Positions 17,101 to 30,377 of a DNA stretch of 64,000 nucleotides are shown piece after piece. Under the pieces are notes generated by a model. The model was not told the DNA's origin. It saw nothing but the letters and a program-made list of their open reading frames with translations, and ran no database searches. Position 1 is the stretch's first letter; every line of letters starts with the position of its first letter. Both the position numbers and the translations under genes were made by a program. The DNA lies in contig SSBO01000012.1 in assembly GCA_005281725.1 (NCBI GenBank), positions 15,714,566 through 15,778,565 on the forward strand, written 5' to 3'. This DNA comes from Wuchereria bancrofti (Eukaryota; Nematoda; Chromadorea; Rhabditida; Onchocercidae).

Positions 17101-17692
17101 ATCCTGGAATAAGATAGTTATCATGCATCCGGAATCAGAGAAGAGAGAAGAGGTACTACCCAATTTGAATCACAGAAGGAAAGAATACTATAAAACTGGA
17201 ATAAAGGAAAATATAGTGCCATTAACACAGATAACAATGTCTTAGCTCAACAAAATTAAGCTACTCTCTGGGCTTTATCGATATGCTCCATTCCAGATTC
17301 CTGCTCTCAAAGACAATTTGAATAAATTATAAAATGCTAACATTCTTCAGGCATTAACTGCTATACGCAGAGCATTACAAATCCCAGAAGGGAACCCCGA
17401 CATCCCTCAATACAAACACCCTCTCCCAGCACGCAATGCCAACTCCACTCCCACATTTCGCTTAATCATCATCCAACGTTAACGCGCGCCGCGTTGAGTC
17501 ATGATATGCAACAATAACATCTCATCCAACCAATCCGGCATTTTTTCTGGGAGGAAATGAAGGACGATTCTGCCTCACCCTGGTGGGTTTGTTATAAACT
17601 CTCGATGAGATGTGTTCAGAAATACGATGTTTATTTTATTCTATTATTTATAGTTTTTACGGATATGTCGGACAATGTTTTCTTTTTTCTTC
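14145..17692. other. Intergenic, no gene recognised
   Basis: This is the 5' flank of the Rho gene and the 3' flank of the mannosidase. Short ORFs at 15170-15439 (plus) and 15808-16062 (minus) and a start-less open stretch near 16675-16858 (plus) have no recognisable motif. A (TA) run lies at about 14497-14513. Bases 17380-17560 are visibly richer in C and G than their surroundings. Confidence 0.4.
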
Positions 17693-20600
17693 TTATTGAG
17701 GATGCAGTTGCGACTTCTCGATAGGTCGTATTTCGGCCTCGAGTGTCAGAATTTCCATGGGTAGTAAATTGACTGACAGCTCTGAAACATGTTTCATTTC
17801 TTCTCCTAGTTTTTCATTTCCAATTCTGATTTCATAAAAATGAAGGCTTTTCAGGCTCATCCCGTTTCTACTATGTTAGCTTGATCTCTGGGGGACGATT
17901 AATTGATTAATCTATAATCACTAATGACTCCCATCCGCTGATTGCCTCCTTAATATGTTGTCGCTTCACTTCCTCATACAATCAAAGTGTCTCTCCGGAT
18001 GTAAGTGAAAAAGTGAAAAACGAAGTTGGTTAATATGTTGAAGGGCGAAAATATCCTTTGCGGAAGAAAGAACGAAGTCAACCGGCAGAATCTGTTTCCT
18101 TTCGAGAAATTTGTATATCGAATAAGAAATAAAAAACTAAAACTTCCACCTTTCTGGAAGACTTTTGAAGAAGTCTGATTCGGTCTAAATCGATTATTTT
18201 GTTCAAACTTTGTAAAAGTTCTTCTTTTCATCGTTGCAAGATTGAGTTCCTCCATCGAAATAATATCGAATGCGGTAAATAAGCCCTGTGATGGTAGAAG
18301 GTCGATTATTATTATTCATTTATAATAGAAAAAGAAACGCGAAGCATAATAACAGAATTTTCGAATAAATCGAGAAAAAAACAACTGAGTTGAAAACTGT
18401 GATGACTGGAACAGGACTGAAGAGTTCCGTTTTTCCGTACTGCATGTGCAGTCACACATCTACTTAAGCAGATTCCATTTGAAAACATAATTCATTATGG
18501 TGGCATTAAGATTTCATGAGTTATAGACAGAAGCAATAGATTTTGATTATATTATTTTTATTTTTTTCATTTGTAACAGAGGAAAAATACTTACTTTCAA
18601 GTTAAATTCGATGGGTTGCGCTAAATTTTTATCGTCATCACTTTGAAAAATATGCTCAAAACGAATGATTATACGTTTTGGAGCTAGCATTTCCATGGTC
18701 AGAACATTGATAGCCAGTGGAAGCGGCCGATTTAGGGCAGAATACTAGAAATTAAAAAAGAGCTGTTCTGGTCTGGAACACGGGTTTATAAAAATTCACT
18801 AGAAACAAACCAGATTTGTTTGTTTCATTTCAGCGTTTGTTAATATCCTAATTTCATAATCAAAAATTAGTAAAATTTGAAGAAAAAGATGATTTCGTCC
18901 TAACTTAGTATTTGCTCTTTATCAAACAACCTCAGCAACAAATGCTCGACCGTAATCCCACGGTGCCATTTTGCGCTCCGCAAACATAATTAATGGCGAA
19001 TTATAAAGTTCAAAGGCAAGTGGCCTGTGGTGTTTTGACGAATTTTCCGGACTTTCTATTATGATCCAATGTCGTCCTCGAACAACCAATCCTTGTCCAG
19101 TGTCACCTAACTCATCCAATGCTTCACCGACACCGAAATTGTCATCATAAAATAATCTACGATGGAGCTGAAAACAAATTTTCGACTCGTCTTGATATTT
19201 TATTGCTGAAAATTTCCATTTAGTCATATGTACTTAAAAATTCAATAGATGGACATAAGACAAATTTGTACAAGAAAAATATGTATTACCATTAATTCAA
19301 TTTGACCATCATTTAGACTGGTACCACCGTGAGAGCGATCCGTAAGTACGGTTAACTGATTTAGCGAATCTCGAATATAAATACGACTGCTTACAGGGTA
19401 ATAGTTTCCCGCTATTGGTTCCGTATTGGTGTACGAGAATGATGGATAGCGATTTCTGCTAAAAGTGATTCAGACATGTTTACTATCCATAAAGATAGGA
19501 AAACTGAGGTAAATGTGGAACAATGATGAGGTAAATTGTGAGAACATTCTAGGCCACAATTGCATATCATCTCTCCTTTTGATAAAATTAAAAAAGTAAA
19601 AAAGGAACTATAACCATGCAAATTATCAAAATGAACCCTCATTATAAAAGTATACTCACGTTCTTGTCATCATTTGCCTTCCATTTGAATCGGTATAAAA
19701 TATCCCAGCCGAATTTATGTCTGCTGTGTATCGTGTAATTATTTCTTTTGTTATTGGATTTCTAAATTAGTAATAGAAGGTGAGCAAATTTGAAATTTTC
19801 AGTGAAAATCTAAAAATCTAAGTCGAAGTTAATTAAATCATAATCCAACCAGAATACGTCGCTCTTCGGAAACGAGGAAAAGAAAACATATCATACTCGT
19901 TATTTTTGTTTTTTTTGTTTTTTTTTTTTTGCCATCAAAATGGTGTTATTTGTGTTGCTTCGAAATTGCCTCTTTGTATATCGCCCTCTTTAAAAGTGGA
20001 AAAATATTCACATTTGTTTTTAATAAAAATCGAATATGCAGACTTGATCTCTTTTGGAATCGGTCCAATAGTCCATTCAAATTCCACTAAATTTTTGCCG
20101 CGATACAAGCGAATCACTTGACTGATCCACGGAGCAATGATCTGCCTCGCCTCATTCACCAATGAACCCTATAAATTAAGCACAACTTCTATCGCCAATC
20201 TTTTGTTAGCTTCTGCTATTCTCAGATTTAAATTCCCAGACAAACAACAAAGCGAGATATAAAAAAAGTAAAACATACCTCAATATATTGCGCTGTTGTA
20301 ATGTTTGATATCTTCTCGGCCTGTGTACCATTCGGTCGGAAAATGTAAGCTCCTGATGATTGATTCTTATAGTTTGAGAAACCCATTCCTTTATAGACAA
20401 GGAATTCCTGCTTGAATGCAATGGTTTTCTCAGTTTTTCGGTTTTTCAATGATGTCAACTGTCCGCTACCATCGAATGTTAGCTCAATGTACTACAAGTT
20501 TATATTTAGACCATGATGCTATTCACATATTTTAACTTGGGCCTAATTCACAACTGAAAATTAAACATTAACGTTATAATTTATTCATGGGAAAAAACTC

Positions 20601-23600
20601 ATGAAATTCTTTTTATATCTGAAAAGATTTCAGAATTTAGCTTTTATTTCTTAATCGCCGGAGACTGTAATAAACAAATTTATAATCACTTGATTTTCAG
20701 ATTTGTTCTATGTTACCTATCCACTTTATTTTTTTGCTAATCTAATTAATTATGCAGAATTTAGGATATGTGAAAGCATTGCCTCATTTCTCATTACGGT
20801 TGTTTTGACTTCCTCAAGTTCTTTTTTGTTTTCTGTTTGTACTGAGCGATGCCCCGCATATTCCACCATTTTTATGGCTCTAAAATATATAATCCGCAAA
20901 AATAAAAGTGAAATAATATTGTAGTTCCTGGAGCTATCTCATTTCCAAATTATTTTCGGTTTTAATCAGACAAGAGAAACGACACGAACGTTTGATTAGA
21001 AAGAAAAAACGTTGTGAAGCCAAGCGCTGGTACGTTTGCAGGAATAAGCAGTTCATAAGGAGCACTAAATGATTTCTTGAGTTGTGCGCCATTGTAGAAT
21101 ACTTTATTTATCTGGAAATTGACGGTGTAAATCTTTTTATTAATTATGTTTTCAAAATTCGAACTTTTTTCTCCTTCATTCACCTCCTGGAAGATTTTTA
21201 TATGAAATTCTTCAGACAAACAATCAATAATCGAACTGTTATGCTAAACAAAACTAAAATGTATGGTAAGTTTATTTCAGAAGAACACAAGTGTTGTAGA
21301 CATGCATCTGAACCGTCTCTGGAAGAATTAACATCGGAAAAGTTACGCGGACCTTCAGCAATACTCCGCATTTTGCACTTTGTACATTTTCTAAATTTCG
21401 ATTGCTTAATCAGTCTTTTGGATATTCGCTATCTACAAAAACTTAGACATTTATCCATAGCGGGTTCGAATACAAATTAACGAATACAAGTCGAACACAA
21501 GGTTTTGTACTTGAGTGCAACAATCTTGCTTATAGTGATTTGCATTTTACATTCATAAGAACAAACCTGAGCATTAATTGGTTTTCCGTCGAACGACCAG
21601 ACAGTAGCTGATAGAGAATAGAACGGGATCCGTAACACTGTGTTCAACGGATGAGAATTTGAATTATATACAACAATAGTTTCGTTAGCGTACAGTCGGA
21701 AAAATTAAGAGATCAAAGAAACAAATAGAAGTTAAAATATTCTTCTCAACATTATGATGAAATTATTAAACGGTGAAGCAAATGACGGGATTATGCAAAA
21801 ATTGGCACTTCCCAAAATTTCGTATTAATGCTAACTTATGTGAATCTAATGCTAACTAACAGAAGTTCTTGAGCCTCCTCGGGACCACTGTCTTAATGAT
21901 ATTTTGAACAATAATTGGTTATTTTCTCTGTCAGCATGTACTCCAATACCCAATGATCAGTACTTTTTTTTACATAAACAGCGGTGGATAAGCTGCAAAG
22001 CAAAACATCTAAAAGTAATATCGAAAGAAGAAACCTGGTTGAATTGCATATGGTTACGTTGATATCACGGCAAATAATTTGTTTTTCGGGAAGTATTCCG
22101 TGTACTTTTGGGATTAATTTCATAGATACATTATTAATAATTGCCTAAAAGTGAAAAAAAGTGTGGCATATTATTAGCTATGTTCTTTTTCTCGAAAATA
22201 CGAATATGCAAATTGGTATTGGATATTTTTCATAATATTGTAATTATTATTATTCTCGCTACTAATAACTTTCAGCGGAATTGTTTTTGTTAATCATTGT
22301 TTCACATTTCTTTTAATTTTTATAACAATGACAAGAAGATATTGAAATAAATAATTAATACTTCAGCCTCGTCCCAACCTCGAGAAAGGCGAAGTTTGTA
22401 ATCCCTCGTAACATTTTCCCGTGCTGTGCCACTGAAATGGAAAATAAGGATAAAATCAAATTAGTGACTTTTTCATGACGCTGAATTTACTTTTTGTAAG
22501 CACAAACCGATGTGAAAGGAATTCAGATTAACTGCGTAAAACTTTAAGACAAAAGCTCAGTTAAAAATATTGAAGACTTGCACACTACAAGAGATGAGGT
22601 TTGAAATTCTTTTTCTTTCCGAATCATTCATTACTTCCCCAAAATGTAAAAGATCTTTCTTTGTGGGATCTAATCGGATCACGAAGGTAAAACAAGGTTT
22701 AAAAGAAGTAAAAATATTACGTAACAGCATCGTGATGTTGCGCAAGCGCTACGGCATTCCGCAATACGCTGGTGTTTGCCATTTGCATTGTAGTTGATTG
22801 AAGTTGCTTAACGAGCTGTAATAATGTGATTCTCTAATCTATTTGTATTGTAAAGCAAATAATAAGTATATTTTAATCTTTTGCAAATGCATAAACGAAT
22901 TACTTCTCCATCTCTTCCCAAGTAAAAACTAATCAAATGTTCGGAAATTAAAAAAATTTTTCTTTTTCTTTCAGTAACGAGAATCCGTATACACCCTATG
23001 TAAACCTGTTAACTTTAAAACTGAACAAGCAAATCCATACCTGCAGGAGTGCACTACTTTGTCGAATGAAGGCTTTAAATGTGGGCCTGCTGGTGAAGAA
23101 ACCAGTCCAGTAGCTATGATCAGCGGATGCATAAGGAAAAAAATCATCTAGTTTTTTCGGTAATTTTGGATGCGATTCTTTCAGTGCCCTCAGATAACAG
23201 GAAGGTGTCGAATAAAAGATATTAATTTTTGCATTCAAAGTCTAAAAAGATGTTATTATAGTAAAATTTTTCATGATTCAAATATGAGCTGCTCGAACAA
23301 ATCAAATGACTTTACAATATATATATATATATATATATATACTTTGTTTTGTTGAATAAGTGAGATGAGTTTATCGAGATTGATATACCACTGATTTGCC
23401 GCCGTATATTGAAAATCGCCTCCCATAAGAAGCATTAAATGATTGGTTCGTTGATGAAATGCCTAAGATCGAAATGATCAAGAAAGTTTTTTAATATAAA
23501 ACACACGCATTAATATTATAATGAAAGGAAACTGAAATAATTGAAACCAATTTTTTATTTTGAAATGTATGCGACAGTGAAGAAACCTGTCTTTTAACGT

Positions 23601-25287
23601 ATTTAACGAATTCTTCTACACGTTGGGCAGCATTGTATTCTTCCAAATAAGCATCATCCATGATTGGTTCATCCAGACATTCACGATCAAAACAGAATCC
23701 TTGTGGTGGTCCATAACTGTCCCCGTAAAATGCACCTGTTAAGATGCTCGTTTCTGAAATATCCTTGAAATCATTTAGACATCGCTGGGATGTTATTTTC
23801 ATCTGTTATACATATAATACAATATAATTCATACTGAGATCATCGGAACTATCCCAAACAAATTCTAGGCTGGAATTTCGTACACGGATTTCTTTTTCTA
23901 AGAAATGAAGACGGGAAAAGAAAAGAGCTTCGAAATCCATCTGCAAAAAATTGATAAAAATTAATTATTATTTTGTTTTAACTATTAATGAATCAATCAT
24001 TTTCTATCCTTCCATATTTCTATTTTGTCTTCATCTTTTCTTCTTCCATTTTTCCGATCCCATTTTTTTTGTGACCTTGTTTTAGATGTTATCCCAGCTT
24101 TTGTTCTAAACATTTGTGTTTGTGGGTTCAAGAAAATATTCTATTGTTAAGAATTCTTAAGAAAATTTATTGTTAAGAATTCTAAAAAAAATACATCAAA
24201 GAAGATTGTTACCAAGTTCAAATTCAACAAGGAAATTTGCAAAATTAATGAAAATTTTGATTTTCGAAAAAAAAGAACTAGCCAGTGCCAGCAAATTAGC
24301 CATTTCCCGACTGTGACCAAACGGGTCGATCTGCCACGCAACATGTGAAACTCCACAACTGCCGAAATATTTTTTTAAAGTTCTTAGACCGAGTGTCATT
24401 TGATCAATAATATCAACATAATAAGCTACGGCTTCATCGTTTTGCACCCAACCACCACCAATAAATTCGATTTGCCCTAAAATTTGTAATTTATTGTAGG
24501 AAGCTCCGTCTGAGCTTTCCTGGCTTTCATTCTTATTTATTTTGCTGAATGCACTTACCTTGCTGGACAAGTTTCTGCAATCGCTTCCTTTGTTTGGAAT
24601 CAACAAGCCAACGCCATAGAAATGACGTCTCACACCAGGAAAAACGCTTACTTTTATCCTTTTCCAACTCGTCCATTACAGTACTGAGAATATACTGCAC
24701 GCCAGCTGCTGTCTTTTCTTTCTGAGCTGCAAAATGGCTTTTCATCTCTCTAGTTTATTTGTTTTTAATTTCAGGCCAATTTTCAGATATTTGAAAATAA
24801 TTTCGAATTCGGTCCAACCAATCAATAACCCACATCCATAGTAGTACTGATCAATAGTTTTGATCCAGCCTGGATCGTCATGCGTATGACAGATCAAATG
24901 GATATTCAATACATCCTTCTCTCTACTCCAGCCATTACATTTCTGCAATTTTAGCTCATTTTAGAATCCTCATTTAAAGTTTTATTCAACTTAAGTAATG
25001 ATTTTAATAGTTGTCGGAAAACTTGCCGATGAAACTTACCATAATTCACGAATGATAATAGTACCCTAAAATCTTTAAAGTCAATTGCAAACGTCTTGTT
25101 AAATATAATGTGCTTCTGATAGAGAATTCTTGCAACACTTATTGCTTTCCGTAAATTTTAAGTATAAAATTTCACATACATCCCAACTGCATGAATCGAC
25201 TTGGATATTTTGAGCATGAAAATATCTCAATAAATTCATTCGAAAAATCAACATAATAAACAGCATAAGTAACGATATCTTTTTCAT
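17693..25287 (-). CDS. Lysosomal acid alpha-mannosidase, glycoside hydrolase family 38
   Basis: GH38 lysosomal mannosidase (MAN2B1 family) trims alpha-mannose from N-glycan fragments in lysosomes. The 22 exons are 25180-25287, 24834-24942, 24559-24726, 24283-24476, 23835-23940, 23587-23753, 23343-23462, 23041-23241, 22721-22815, 22362-22431, 22035-22144, 21567-21696, 20990-21111, 20783-20879, 20279-20491, 20044-20168, 19660-19761, 19290-19458, 18931-19167, 18595-18744, 17970-18055, 17693-17870. They total about 1018 aa, close to human MAN2B1 (1011). The N-terminus is a signal peptide ([15 protein letters not shown]). Zinc ligands are in HTHDDPGW, the nucleophile Asp is in [11 protein letters not shown], and the late metal-site motif is QHHDAVTG. 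C-terminal blocks [23 protein letters not shown] and LPMEI match the family. Three splice sites are non-canonical: donors GC at 24281-24282 and 20781-20782, and an acceptor ending CG at 21697-21698. All other junctions keep phase. Confidence 0.95.
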
Positions 25288-26626
25288 AATTCTTCAACTT
25301 CAACTATCGGATTATGAAAACAATTGCAATAAAATTACTGGTCTAAACAGTCTGCAGTAAAATTATTTATTTTCCGTGCATTTATAGAACGAAACAATGT
25401 GTGCATTATATTAGATGCTTATTTTTCACTTCAAATAAGCTATTTAATAGTGAATTAACGATAAGTAACGCAATGTCTAAAATTTGACAATTTGACTTTT
25501 TCAGATAATTCTATATTATTTCGAAATTGTTTCTTAAAAATTCCATAAAATTGAAAAACATGTCTAATTGGTAATAAATAAATACAGCGGAAAAAAAAAT
25601 TCGTTGAAAGATAAGTAATGTGAGAACATAGAACTAACAGGATCACTTAGTCTTACTCTTCGATTATAAGTGGCACTTTGTTTGTTTTTAGTTAAGAAAT
25701 TAGCAAATTCCTATTAAATAAGCATTAGTATTTTCAATTGCTGTCGATATTTTAAGCTCACTTCGAGAATAGAAATAAATCGAATTTCAAATGGATTGTT
25801 TAGATTGAAAAGTGGAATAGTTTACATGCGTCGCATCACAAAGGAAGTGATAATCTATGAACAGGCACTCCTACTGTTACACAAACTACCTGCCATTTCC
25901 AGCTGAATCTCACTTTCTATTTGCAAATGTTAATTGTGTGTATGCTCAACTGATATATCGATTGAGGAAGGAAGATGGGAGTGAAGGTCAGCCGCTCAAA
26001 GATTGTACTCTTGATCCCCAACTTAATCTCGCTAAAACATTCATTAATCATTGTAGATCGCAGAATTCATGTCTCGATACTTGTTTACTTGCCGGAAATT
26101 CTGATAGTAATATAGTAATATTCTAACAGTAATAGTAAAAGAGGTTACTTCCATTAAATTCGACCGTGTCTCTACGATAGATTTACCAAATTTTAAAGGG
26201 CTGTTGGCAAATTACCAGGTGTAGTCACTTCTCTAATCTTCTGGATCTAAACAGCATTAAATCTAGAGTTAACAGCGAATATAGAAGAGCATTTCGAATT
26301 CTTTCCCTTATTATTGTTCTTATCATTGCTATTATCATTAATACAACTACCAATTTTCAAGGGAAAATGGCTGAAAAAAGCTTATCGTTTCTTTAATCCT
26401 ATCACATTACGAGTCCAACTACACATAATAGAAAATCCTAATTTAAAGCCATGAAAATTTCACGGACCCGTTTGACTATATGATGACCTGTTAACTTAAG
26501 TCTCATAACCGCGGTGATAATGTCCCGTAATGATGGCGTTAAAATTATTTCTATCATCTCAGTTATACTTCTTGCCCTGTTTACGAATGGTATATAGTTA
26601 TGAGAAGTCATTATTTTCAACAACTA

Positions 26627-26715
26627 CACATCCCTCTCCTCCTTCTCCTCTCCTTCCTTTCTTCCTTTTCCTTCTCCTTCTTTCCTCCTACTCCTCTTCC
26701 CCCTCCTCCTCCTCC
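26627..26715. repeat. Polypyrimidine CT-rich tract
   Basis: About 90 bases are almost entirely C and T on the plus strand (TCC/CTT units). A shorter piece of the same tract begins the second copy immediately after the 'n' at 39646. Confidence 0.85.
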
Positions 26716-28760
26716 GATCAAAATATTTCCTTCCTGTATTGCTGTTGCTGTCAGGTAGCAATATAAGGCCACCGCTGTGTATCTAAGGTTATTTTCTGCT
26801 TTGCTACCAATGAGCGACTATTGAAAGTTGCTCAGTGACAAACTTCAAATTTCCGATTGTATCAGCAGTTAACTCTTCATAGATTTTATTTTAAAATTTG
26901 TTTCAATTTTGCAATGTTTGAAGGAAACAATTAATTTTGCACATTTTCCGTCGCTTTTTCTAGTATTCAGTACTGTCTGATGACGTAACACTAATAACGA
27001 TGTGAATAAACAAATAACCGTAATAGCGATCGGTACGGGAATCACTAGAAAATTACACATGTATAATTATGAAAAGTAAATGGGAAGCATCTTTCTTTCA
27101 ATATGCTAGTGGAATTTACTGGAATAGTGAGGCATTCCCTTAACCTATCAGTAAATTAAAGCAATTCCCTGCAAGTTCCAATTCTACGTGTTTTGTTACC
27201 CTCAGTGTTTTTGTGTGTGTTAAAATGTAAGTGATCGGTGAGCACTCGCATTAGCCATTAAACAGAGATAAGCACCGATATTGTTGGTTGGCCCCACTGT
27301 CATTCCGGTTTCCGGTTGGTAAGCTATGTCCTCTTCCTTGCTTTCGAAGATTCATGTAGCTGATAAAATTGAGCGTGGTCGATTTCGGTGCTATTTCACA
27401 TTTGAAAATGTTGTGGTGTATGACACATTACAGTTTTTTTCTCAAAACAAGGACTTTTTTTTTAATTGATGACTCATGAAGGTAGAGTGTCATTTTAAGC
27501 GATGATTCAACATTTTTCTGATTTAACCTTCAGCAATAATACTTTCTATTTTGACGATTGTTTTACGCACATATGCCGGAAAGTTTACTTGCAAAATAAC
27601 TGGACAGTCCTAGAAGAAATAACAAATACATAAATATTCGTCAGTAAACAACGTTTATGTCAGTCTATGTCTCCGAGAAGATTTGTTTAAAATCGGGAAG
27701 GTATGGGAGTCGGTAACAGTTTTTCCTAACTATTGCATCTAGCAAGACTTATATCACATCAAATAGCAGATTTCAGGAATAACTTAAATAGTAGTCACAC
27801 ACATATATCGGAAGGTGAAATTATGAGATACCAGAAAAATCAAGAGAAGAGTGGATAATATATCCCGCAAAGGATCTCTCTAACTTCTGAAGAAATCGAA
27901 TTCCTTCCAGACTAACATTATAGCAAAGTTTTTTTTTTTTTAGATAAGATTCGAGGTTGTTAAGTGATTAAGTGAATGAGTCATAAACGTTTTCATTTCA
28001 TTTCTTGCTAAAGTAAGGGAGGGGAGCTTTTATAATTTCTTGAAATTTAAACTTTTGAAGAGGTTTAGGAGCTTAGGAAAATGAAATTTTTATTTTGCGT
28101 CCTGAAGAGAACGGACGAAATTGTCATAAATAGTGTGTTCATCAAAAACATAATTCGATATTCTTTTAGAATCATTGATTGCAGAAATAGATGCATTACA
28201 TTACTTGCTTGATTTGTTTTTCCAGTTTATTCTTCCCGGTAGTCAATGGCATCAAGAAACTAAATCACAAAGGACGATTACTGGGACCAAAAAATGATTA
28301 AATGATAATGGCAATTATGAGTGATAGTGATAAGCATGAATATAATAGGGTAGAGATGATATCATTCTTCCAATGATCAAACTTTCCAACTAGAAGCAAA
28401 AAATCGCTCTCAAAATATAATGCTAAACAAATCATTTTAGCATTTGATAATTTCGAATCGTATTCTTTAATCTGAAGTTTAGAATGTTTTAAAACATTGT
28501 TATGCCTAGAACAATTGGCTGAAGCATTAACTAACAGAAGAGGATGATCTTTGTATGAATATCGCGAAAGTCTATAATTAAGCCTGAAAATAGTAACTAG
28601 CAATGGAAGACTGCATTTTCAATATGAATAAGTACTTGTTTTTGTTTCATTCTTCCAAATAATAACGTCAACATAAAATATATGAAAGAAAAGTTGTTTA
28701 GAGTGTAAATGAGTAATTGTAGTTAATCGATACGCCATCAGTGGTTTTCATGTTCAATAA
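26692..28760. repeat. Dispersed repeat, long copy A
   Basis: This copy is similar over most of its length to 39647-40918. Roughly 830 bases (about 27125-27957) are absent from copy B. Differences are scattered substitutions and small indels of a few percent. No terminal inverted repeats or transposase were seen. Confidence 0.8.
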
Positions 28761-30377
28761 TACATTTACACCTTAGTTTACTATAATTATTGGCAGTTGC
28801 ATGAAATAGTTGTCTGCGTATTGTTATTATCTTTTTAAACATCATTCCTCAACTTTGTTCACTATCGTTGCCTTCTATTTTCTTCATTTTCTTTTTCAGA
28901 AATTGTAATTATTGTCGAATTAGGCATGCAATGTCTGCAACTTTTCTTTTATTTGATATCTGAATTTAAGCATAAATCCGTTGCAGTTAAGGGAAAGTTA
29001 GTGAAGAATTCTGGAAGTTTACTCTTCTCTTTTAAACTGTATCCTCGAACTCAGATGGAAAGATTGAGGGTCAAAAGGTAATCGAAAGAAAGAAGTGAAG
29101 TGATGGATTTAATATCGATCGAATCTTTGTCATGGAATTTATTTCTTTCAACCGTTTTCTAATGCTACTCCTAAATTACTATCTGTTTCTAGTAAAAATC
29201 TTAAGTTTTACTGAGTTTACTTTTAAATTAGATTTAAAAAAAAAACATCTGGCCAAATGAACTTTTACCGAAATATGATGAAATTTCGCTGATCTTTAGA
29301 AAATAAGCTTTCATTAAATTAAAAAAAATGGGTACCTTTTCAAACTTTATGGAGCAATCGTAAAAAGTTTTGAAAGTTTTAGCAATTAATGATGACGCTG
29401 TTGCCTTACGACTTAATTAATGATAACAATATTGCTATGTGATAATTTAATCACAAAAACATTACCACTCAGTGAGTTACATTGACTTTAACTTGCATAA
29501 AAAATGACAAAATAAAAAATAGTGAATGTGTGTACCTGCAACTGATAGGATTTTTTTTTCTTCTTTTGAATGACATCGTAATTAACAAAATCAACTAAAG
29601 TCTTTTATTCGAGAATTTTGCTTTCTTAATTCATTTAAATAAAGAAAGAATATTCCTCAAATTGACAAAAAGAGAAGCCAAGATACTTGATAGTACACGT
29701 AGGCTATTACGTTTAACCTACGTAACTTATATTGGTGATGACTGACAATATCGATGAATTTTTCGTTGTTTACTCATCTGAAAAATCAGTCATATTTAAT
29801 TTAACACTGTTAATGATTTAATGTACTCGACAAAAGAATCACTCCCTTCATTTTTTAGCTTATTGTCTTCTCGAGTTATTAGGGCTTATTATCTTCTCGA
29901 GAGTCATCATAGTGAAAGGGTATTTGAAGATGCCATTCGATAGGTGGAGAGGGAAATGCATAGGTAGGTGGTTCCAGAGAATGTACTGTAATGACACTTT
30001 TGATATGTCACCATGCGCTGTTATTCACTGCTTATTGTTGTCTCGATGACGTCACCAAAGCCAATCATGCGGATTGGTACTGTCTGTGTGAAAATATTTA
30101 GTTTCTCTGCAGGTTTAGAAGTCGAACATATGCTAATTTACAAATTCCAATTTTAAATTTCTTAAGGTTTTCAGTTTTTTGACTTCATCTTTTCTCTTTT
30201 TATATTTTGAAAACATTAAAGTCAAGAAGACGGAATAATCGAAAATAATCATTTTCAAATTTGAAAATTGATTAAAACATTCATAACTATCACCAAAAAA
30301 TATAAAGTTCAATATTGACTTCAAATTTCATAAATTTCAGATTTTATACTGAACTAAGATCAATAACTGCAAGAAAA

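Larger units (their letters stand above)
25288..30377. other. Long intergenic region containing a duplicated segment
   Basis: There is no gene I can support here. It contains the CT-rich tract at about 26627-26715 and the segment 26692-28760 that recurs at 39647-40918. Short ORFs (25857-26126 plus, 26869-27060 minus, 28298-28603 minus) lack motifs. Confidence 0.45.

Noticed and set aside
17970..18055. Apparent frameshift near the mannosidase 3' end
   Set aside because: Reading the exon as [11 protein letters not shown] with donor AA|GTGAAG and the last exon from 17870 restores phase and full length, so no frameshift is needed.
23318..23341. (TA)n runs here and at 14497, 39620, 40718 and 45944 considered as CRISPR or functional repeats
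   Set aside because: They are simple dinucleotide microsatellites common in AT-rich nematode DNA; there are no spacers or regular unit structure.
28298..28603. 101-codon minus ORF also open in the second repeat copy (40424-40765)
   Set aside because: Most differences between the two copies change the amino acid, and the second contains a (TA)n insertion read as YIYIYIY. This is the pattern of chance open frames, not a protein under selection.
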